The notes beneath the pieces are model-generated. The model had not been told where the DNA came from, ran no database searches, and saw nothing but the letters and a program-made list of their open reading frames with translations. From DATFES01 sp035457725 (GTDB taxonomy: Bacteria; Pseudomonadota; Alphaproteobacteria; CACIAM-22H2), in assembly GCA_035457725.1 (NCBI GenBank), contig DATIBC010000011.1, forward strand, positions 1 through 54,582: DNA of 54,582 nt, written 5' to 3'. Made by a program: the position numbers and the translations under genes. Each line of letters opens with the position of its first letter. Position 1 is the first letter of the stretch. Below are positions 49,884 through 54,582 of this stretch, one piece after another.

Positions 49884-49947
49884 TCGAAGATTTGGTCAAA
49901 CTGGCCGCGTCGCCGCAATCCCGGCGCCGCCGGCGAGGATCGTCGCA

Positions 49948-52167
49948 ATGTCGAGCCAGAGTTACGAATTCACCACGCCGGCGGGAATTGTCGTCACGCG
50001 ACGCACCCGGCCGATCACCTATCTCACCGCGCTCGACGGCTTCGCCGAGCGGCTCGATCGCGAACGGGGCGCGCTATTCTCTTCGGGCGTCGACTATCCC
50101 GGCCGTTACACGCGCTGGGAGTTCGGCTTCGCGGCGCCGCCGCTCGAGATCGTCGGCCACGACCGCCGGCTGTCGGTTCGCGCCTTGAGCCCGCGCGGCG
50201 AGAAGATCCTGGCGATCCTCGCGCCGGTGCTCCGCGGCACGCCCGGCGCGATTGTCGGTACCGCCGACGCGCGCGAATTGACGCTCGAGATTCCGCCGGG
50301 CGACGGCGTCTTTGCCGAGGAGGAGCGCAGCCTTCAGCCGTCGCTGATTTCGCCGCTGCGCCAGCTGATCAGCGAATTCCGGGGGATCGAAGACGCGTTC
50401 CTCGGCCTGTACGGCGCGTTCGCTTACGACCTGCTGTTCCAGTTCGATCCCATCGCGCTCCGGCTCGCCCGGCCGGTGGGTCAACGCGAATTGCACCTTT
50501 ACCTTCCCGACTCGCTTTACGTCGTCGACCGGCGCAAGGAACAGGCGTTCCGACTCGATTACGAGCTGGCGCGCGATGGGCTGTCGACCGTCGGCGTGCG
50601 CAGCCAAAGCTTCGGCGGCCCGCTGCCGACGGCGAAGCGCCATGCCGACGCGCCGTCCGCGGCGCCAGTCATAACCTCGGACCACACGCCCGAGGAGTAC
50701 GCCACGCTCGTCGATCGCGCCCGCGAGCGGATGCGCGTCGGCGATATTTTCGAGGTCGTACTGAGCCGCACGTTCACGACCGCATATGCAGGCGCGCCAT
50801 CGGCGCTTTTCAAGCGCCTGAAGCAAGTCAATCCGAGCCCGTTCGAATTCCTGATTCAACTTGGCGCGGACCAACTCGTCGGCACGTCGCCCGAGATGTT
50901 CGTACGGGTCGAGGGCGATCGGGTCGAGTCCTGCCCGATTTCGGGGACGGCGCGGCGCGGCCGTAACGCCATGGAGGACGCTGAGCGGCTCAAGGCGCTC
51001 ATCGATTCCGAAAAGGACGAGGTCGAATTGACGATGTGCACCGATGTCGATCGCAACGACAAGTCGCGCATCTGCCGCCCGGGGACGATCAAGCTGCTCG
51101 GCCGGCGGCTCATCGAGACCTACGCCGGATTGTTCCACACCGTCGATCACGTCGAGGGCCGATTGCGTCCGGAATTCACCGGGCTGGATGCGTTTTTGTC
51201 GCACATGTGGGCGGTGACGCTCACCGGCGCACCCAAAAAGATGGCGACGCGGATTGTCGAGGGGCTGGAGAAGAGCCCGCGCGGCTGGTACGGCGGGGCG
51301 GTCGGCGCGTTGATGCTGTCGGGCGACGTGTCGACCGGCATCACCATCCGCACCGTCCATCTCGAGAACGGGCGGGCCGACTATCGCGTCGGAGCGACGC
51401 TGGTCTGGGATTCCGTCGGTACGGCGGAGGACGAGGAAACGCGCATCAAGGCGACGGCGATGTTCCGCGCCTTTGCGCCCGCCGGCGGAGCGACGACCGG
51501 GATGACGCCGGCGCGGCCGGGAGCGGGCAAGCGCATCGTCATCGTCGACAACGAAGACTCGTTCGTCCACACGCTCGCCGACTACTTCCGCCAGGCCGGC
51601 GCCGAGGTCGCGACATATCGCCATGGCTTGCCCGTCGAGCGCATCGTGGCGCTCGCGCCCGATCTCGTCGTGCACTCGCCCGGACCGGGCCGTCCGGCCG
51701 ATTTCGGCGTCCCGGCCTTGATTCGGGCGCTCGCCACGGAGGGCGTCCCGCAGTTCGGTGTTTGCCTTGGTCTGCAAGGCATGGTCGAAGCGTTTGGCGG
51801 CGCGCTCGAGGTTTTGTCACAGCCGCGCCACGGCAAGCATTGGGACGTGTGCCATGACGGCGATCCGCTGTTCGACGGCGTGCCGACGCCGATGCGCGTC
51901 GGGGCGTATCACTCGCTGACCGCGCGGCGCGACGGCTTCCCCGCCGAGGCCTTGGAGATCGTCGCGCGCACCGAAACTGGCCTCGTCATGGCGGTGCGCC
52001 ATCGGCAGTTGCCGCTCGCCGCCGTCCAGTTCCATCCCGAATCGATCCTGTCGATGGGCGTGATCGCGGCGGGCGAGACAGGCCGCACCGTCATCGACAA
52101 CGTGGTGCGAACAATGGCGCACCGCGTGGCCGTGGCCAGGACGGCACCGAACGAGGTGGTGGAATAA
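49948..52167 (+). CDS. trpE(G): Fused anthranilate synthase TrpE(G)
   Basis: A 739-residue fusion of TrpE (residues 1-515) and TrpG glutaminase (525-730). TrpE core: ISGTARRGRNAMEDAERLKA, MCTDVDRNDKSRIC, GAPKKMATRIVEG and RAFAPAGG at its end. TrpG: IVIVDNEDSFVHTLADYF, HSPGPGRP, FGVCLGLQGM with the nucleophile Cys, and VQFHPESILS with His and Glu. It makes anthranilate from chorismate and glutamine. Fused TrpE(G) is typical of Rhizobiales and Azospirillum. GAGGA is eight bases before the ATG. Upstream attenuator controls it. Confidence 0.96.
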   Translation: MSSQSYEFTTPAGIVVTRRTRPITYLTALDGFAERLDRERGALFSSGVDYPGRYTRWEFGFAAPPLEIVGHDRRLSVRALSPRGEKILAILAPVLRGTPGAIVGTADARELTLEIPPGDGVFAEEERSLQPSLISPLRQLISEFRGIEDAFLGLYGAFAYDLLFQFDPIALRLARPVGQRELHLYLPDSLYVVDRRKEQAFRLDYELARDGLSTVGVRSQSFGGPLPTAKRHADAPSAAPVITSDHTPEEYATLVDRARERMRVGDIFEVVLSRTFTTAYAGAPSALFKRLKQVNPSPFEFLIQLGADQLVGTSPEMFVRVEGDRVESCPISGTARRGRNAMEDAERLKALIDSEKDEVELTMCTDVDRNDKSRICRPGTIKLLGRRLIETYAGLFHTVDHVEGRLRPEFTGLDAFLSHMWAVTLTGAPKKMATRIVEGLEKSPRGWYGGAVGALMLSGDVSTGITIRTVHLENGRADYRVGATLVWDSVGTAEDEETRIKATAMFRAFAPAGGATTGMTPARPGAGKRIVIVDNEDSFVHTLADYFRQAGAEVATYRHGLPVERIVALAPDLVVHSPGPGRPADFGVPALIRALATEGVPQFGVCLGLQGMVEAFGGALEVLSQPRHGKHWDVCHDGDPLFDGVPTPMRVGAYHSLTARRDGFPAEALEIVARTETGLVMAVRHRQLPLAAVQFHPESILSMGVIAAGETGRTVIDNVVRTMAHRVAVARTAPNEVVE

Positions 52168-52408
52168 GTTCGGTGAAGCGTTCGCCCGTCATTCTCGTCA
52201 TCTAGGCCGAATCGCTCATGCGCCGCGCCACTGCGCCAGCAATTTCGATCATGTTGGATTACGAATTGCGGTAATACCCGGCCCGACTGGGCGGCCGCGG
52301 CGAGGCGCTTATTGCTTTTCCGAAGCCCCCACGCCGGGTGCGATTGTTTGTCCGGGCGGGCTGCAATAAGATTTCCGCAACAAACGGTTGGCCCGGGAGA
52401 AACGCACA

Positions 52409-54582
52409 ATGGCGCTCGCCGCCGTCACGCTCGACGACAAATACGCGCTTGAGGAAGGCCGCGTCTATCTGACCGGCATCCAGGCGCTGGTCCGATTACC
52501 GATGATGCAACGCCAGCGCGACGTCGCGGCTGGCCTCAACACCGCCTGCCTGATCTCGGGCTATCGCGGTTCGCCGCTCGGCGGCCTCGATCAGGCGCTG
52601 TGGCGCGCCAAGCCTTTTCTCAAGCGGAGCCACGTCGAATTCCAGCCCGGGGTCAACGAGGATCTTGCGGCGACGATGATCTGGGGCAGCCAGCAGGTGA
52701 ACCTGTTTCCCGGCGCCAAGTACGACGGCGTCTTCGCCATGTGGTACGGCAAGGGTCCCGGCGTCGACCGCTGCGGCGACGTCTTCAAGCACGGCAACGC
52801 CGCCGGATCCTCGCGCCATGGGGGCGTACTGCTGCTCGCGGGCGACGATCACGCCGCGCGGTCGTCGACGCTGCCGCACCAGTCGGAGCATGAATTCATA
52901 TCGGCGATGATTCCCGTGCTGAGTCCGGCCGGTGTCCAGGAGATTCTCGATCTCGGCCTGTATGGCTGGGCAATGAGCCGTTATTCGGGCTGCTGGATTG
53001 CCTTCAAGTGCATCGCCGAGACGGTCGAATCTTCGGCTTCGGTGTCGATCGACCCGCACCGGGTGCAGATGGCGCTCCCCAACCAGTTCGAGATGCCGCC
53101 CGGCGGCCTCAACATCCGCTGGCCCGATCATTGGACCGAGCAGGAATACCGCCTGCAACGCTACAAGGCGTACGCGGCGCTCGCCTTCGCGCGCGCCAAC
53201 CGGCTGGACAAGATCGTCATCGACAGCCCGCGTCCGCGCTTCGGCATCGTCACCCACGGCAAATCCTATCTCGACGTGCGCCAGGCGCTCGACGACCTCG
53301 GCATCGACGAAAAGCTCGCCGCCGAGATCGGCATCCGTCTTTACAAGGTAGCGATGACGTGGCCGCTCGAGCGCGAGGGCGCAAGGCATTTCGCCGAGGG
53401 GCTGCAGGAGGTGCTCGTCGTCGAAGAGAAACGGGCGATTATCGAAAATCAATTCAAGGAGCAGTTGTACAACTGGCGCGAAGACGTGCGGCCGCGCGTC
53501 GTCGGAAAATTCGACGAGAAGGGCGAGTGGATCCTGCCGTCGGCCGACGAGCTGACGCCGGCGCAAGTCGCCCGCGTCATCGCGCTTCGCCTCAGGCCCT
53601 TCTATACCTCGGCCAAGATCGAGGAGCGGCTGGCGTTCGTCGAGCAGAAGGAAAAGGCGCTCGCCGCCGAAAAGGTCAAATTCCAGCGCATTCCCTATTT
53701 CTGCTCCGGCTGCCCACACAACACCTCGACGCGCGTGCCGGAGGGCAGCCGCGCGCTCGCCGGCATCGGCTGCCATTTCATGGCGCAGTGGATGGACCGC
53801 AACACCGATACCTTCACGCAAATGGGCGGCGAAGGGGTCACCTGGATCGGCCAGGCGCCGTTCAGCGAGACGCAACACATCTTCGCCAATCTCGGCGACG
53901 GCACCTATTTCCATTCTGGGTCGCTCGCCATTCGCGCGGCGGTGGCGGCGGGCGTCAACATCACGTTCAAGATTCTCTACAACGACGCGGTGGCGATGAC
54001 CGGCGGCCAGCCGGTCGACGGCAATATCTCCGTGCCGCAGATCACCCAGCAGGTCGCCGCCGAAGGGGTGACGCGCATCGTCGTCGTCAGCGACGAACCC
54101 GACAAGTATCGGGTCAACGCCGGTTTCGCTCCGGGGGTCACGATCGAGCATCGCGACCGGCTCGACCGCGTGCAGCGCGATCTGCGCGAGGTCAAAGGCG
54201 TCACGGTCCTGGTCTACGACCAGACCTGCGCCGCGGAGAAGCGGCGTCGGCGCAAGCGCGGAACCTTCCCCGACCCTCAGAAGCGCGTTTTCATCAATGA
54301 GGAGGTTTGCGAGGGCTGCGGCGATTGCGGCGTTCAGTCGAACTGCCTGTCGGTGACGCCGGTCGAGACCGAATTCGGCCGCAAGCGGGCGATCGACCAG
54401 TCGTCGTGCAACAAAGACTTCTCGTGCTTGAAGGGGTTTTGCCCCTCCTTCGTCACCGTCCATGGCGGCAAGGTGCGTAAGCTGCGCTCGAGCGAGCAAG
54501 GCGGCGACCGGTTCGCCCATCTGCCGGCGCCGAAGGTTCCGGCGGTCGATTCGCCGTACAACATCCTGGTCACCGGTGTCGG
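52409..54582 (+). CDS. Indolepyruvate ferredoxin oxidoreductase, large fused type (cut by window end)
   Basis: An open frame from the ATG at 52409 to the window edge, 724 codons with no stop. It holds the pyrimidine/thiamine domain start (VYLTGIQALVRLPMMQRQRD, GYRGSPLGGLDQALW), FCSGCPHNTSTRVPEGSRAL, the thiamine site (GDGTYFHSG, NDAVAMTGGQPVDG), and a ferredoxin-like patch EVCEGCGDCGVQSNCLSV. The last visible part (NILVTGVG) begins the gamma-type domain, so it is the long fused indolepyruvate oxidoreductase (about 1,150 residues). It oxidises aryl pyruvates to aryl-CoA. GGGAG lies upstream. The gap 52168-52408 shows no other gene. Confidence 0.9.
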   Translation, partial: MALAAVTLDDKYALEEGRVYLTGIQALVRLPMMQRQRDVAAGLNTACLISGYRGSPLGGLDQALWRAKPFLKRSHVEFQPGVNEDLAATMIWGSQQVNLFPGAKYDGVFAMWYGKGPGVDRCGDVFKHGNAAGSSRHGGVLLLAGDDHAARSSTLPHQSEHEFISAMIPVLSPAGVQEILDLGLYGWAMSRYSGCWIAFKCIAETVESSASVSIDPHRVQMALPNQFEMPPGGLNIRWPDHWTEQEYRLQRYKAYAALAFARANRLDKIVIDSPRPRFGIVTHGKSYLDVRQALDDLGIDEKLAAEIGIRLYKVAMTWPLEREGARHFAEGLQEVLVVEEKRAIIENQFKEQLYNWREDVRPRVVGKFDEKGEWILPSADELTPAQVARVIALRLRPFYTSAKIEERLAFVEQKEKALAAEKVKFQRIPYFCSGCPHNTSTRVPEGSRALAGIGCHFMAQWMDRNTDTFTQMGGEGVTWIGQAPFSETQHIFANLGDGTYFHSGSLAIRAAVAAGVNITFKILYNDAVAMTGGQPVDGNISVPQITQQVAAEGVTRIVVVSDEPDKYRVNAGFAPGVTIEHRDRLDRVQRDLREVKGVTVLVYDQTCAAEKRRRRKRGTFPDPQKRVFINEEVCEGCGDCGVQSNCLSVTPVETEFGRKRAIDQSSCNKDFSCLKGFCPSFVTVHGGKVRKLRSSEQGGDRFAHLPAPKVPAVDSPYNILVTGV

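Noticed and set aside
52496..54520. A 674-codon minus-strand frame opposite the indolepyruvate oxidoreductase
   Set aside because: The plus strand has clear ferredoxin and thiamine motifs over the same bases; the minus frame has none.

Overview
The window is a GC-rich chromosomal segment of an alphaproteobacterium, most like the Rhodospirillales or a relative. The evidence is a fused anthranilate synthase TrpE(G) behind a Trp-rich leader peptide, the quinone oxidoreductase/DUF1192/TrcR (DUF1013) neighbourhood, COQ9, CyaY, a three-subunit proton-translocating transhydrogenase, a ChvI-like response regulator, a cysteine-free bL31 and a ROSE-like heat-shock leader. I see no phage, insertion sequence, CRISPR array, rRNA or tRNA. 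Genes are dense, with many short overlaps.

Layout. 1-1.5 kb: the end of a NUDIX hydrolase, a paired-hairpin repeat and an orphan HlyD-type adaptor. 1.58-7.4 kb: a translation and metabolism cluster with a small unknown protein, EpmA, EpmB, class I aldolase, ThiE, EF-P and an inositol-monophosphatase-family enzyme. EpmA, EpmB and EF-P form a complete EF-P beta-lysylation set. 7.5-15 kb: a cell-envelope block with a Pro/Ala-rich OmpA-domain protein, a MotA/TolQ-like plus MotB/OmpA-like stator pair, a convergent histidine kinase, ChvI-like regulator and lipoprotein, and a glycine-zipper protein. 15-18.3 kb: an ABC exporter, frataxin, bL31 and a small heat-shock protein with a probable RNA thermometer. 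18.3-26 kb: a thioesterase/hydrolase/MetY operon, a patatin/3-hydroxybutyrate dehydrogenase operon, then small proteins, quinone oxidoreductase and TrcR. 26-34.6 kb: a dehydrogenase with propionyl-CoA synthetase, an acyl-CoA ligase, a secreted serine protease, two YdcH-like proteins, a TIGR02444 protein and a phosphofructokinase. 34.7-39.4 kb: PurE/PurK, COQ9, deformylase, bS21 and PanC. 39.4-49.7 kb: the transhydrogenase operon, an ABC1 kinase, PepF, a long-chain acyl-CoA ligase, a sugar-nucleotide epimerase, and an ArsR regulator followed by a frameshifted SRPBCC (AHSA1) gene. 49.7 kb to the end: the trp attenuator with trpE(G), then an indolepyruvate ferredoxin oxidoreductase cut by the window edge.

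Most of the window is housekeeping. The parts that deserve a second look are the regulatory RNAs (ROSE-like leader, trpL attenuator), the small protein coupled to EpmA, the stator-like envelope pair, the paired-hairpin repeat family, the ArsR operator that covers its own start codon with a decaying partner gene, a phosphofructokinase with a mixed substrate signature, and a strong plus-strand terminator lying opposite the local gene direction upstream of metY.
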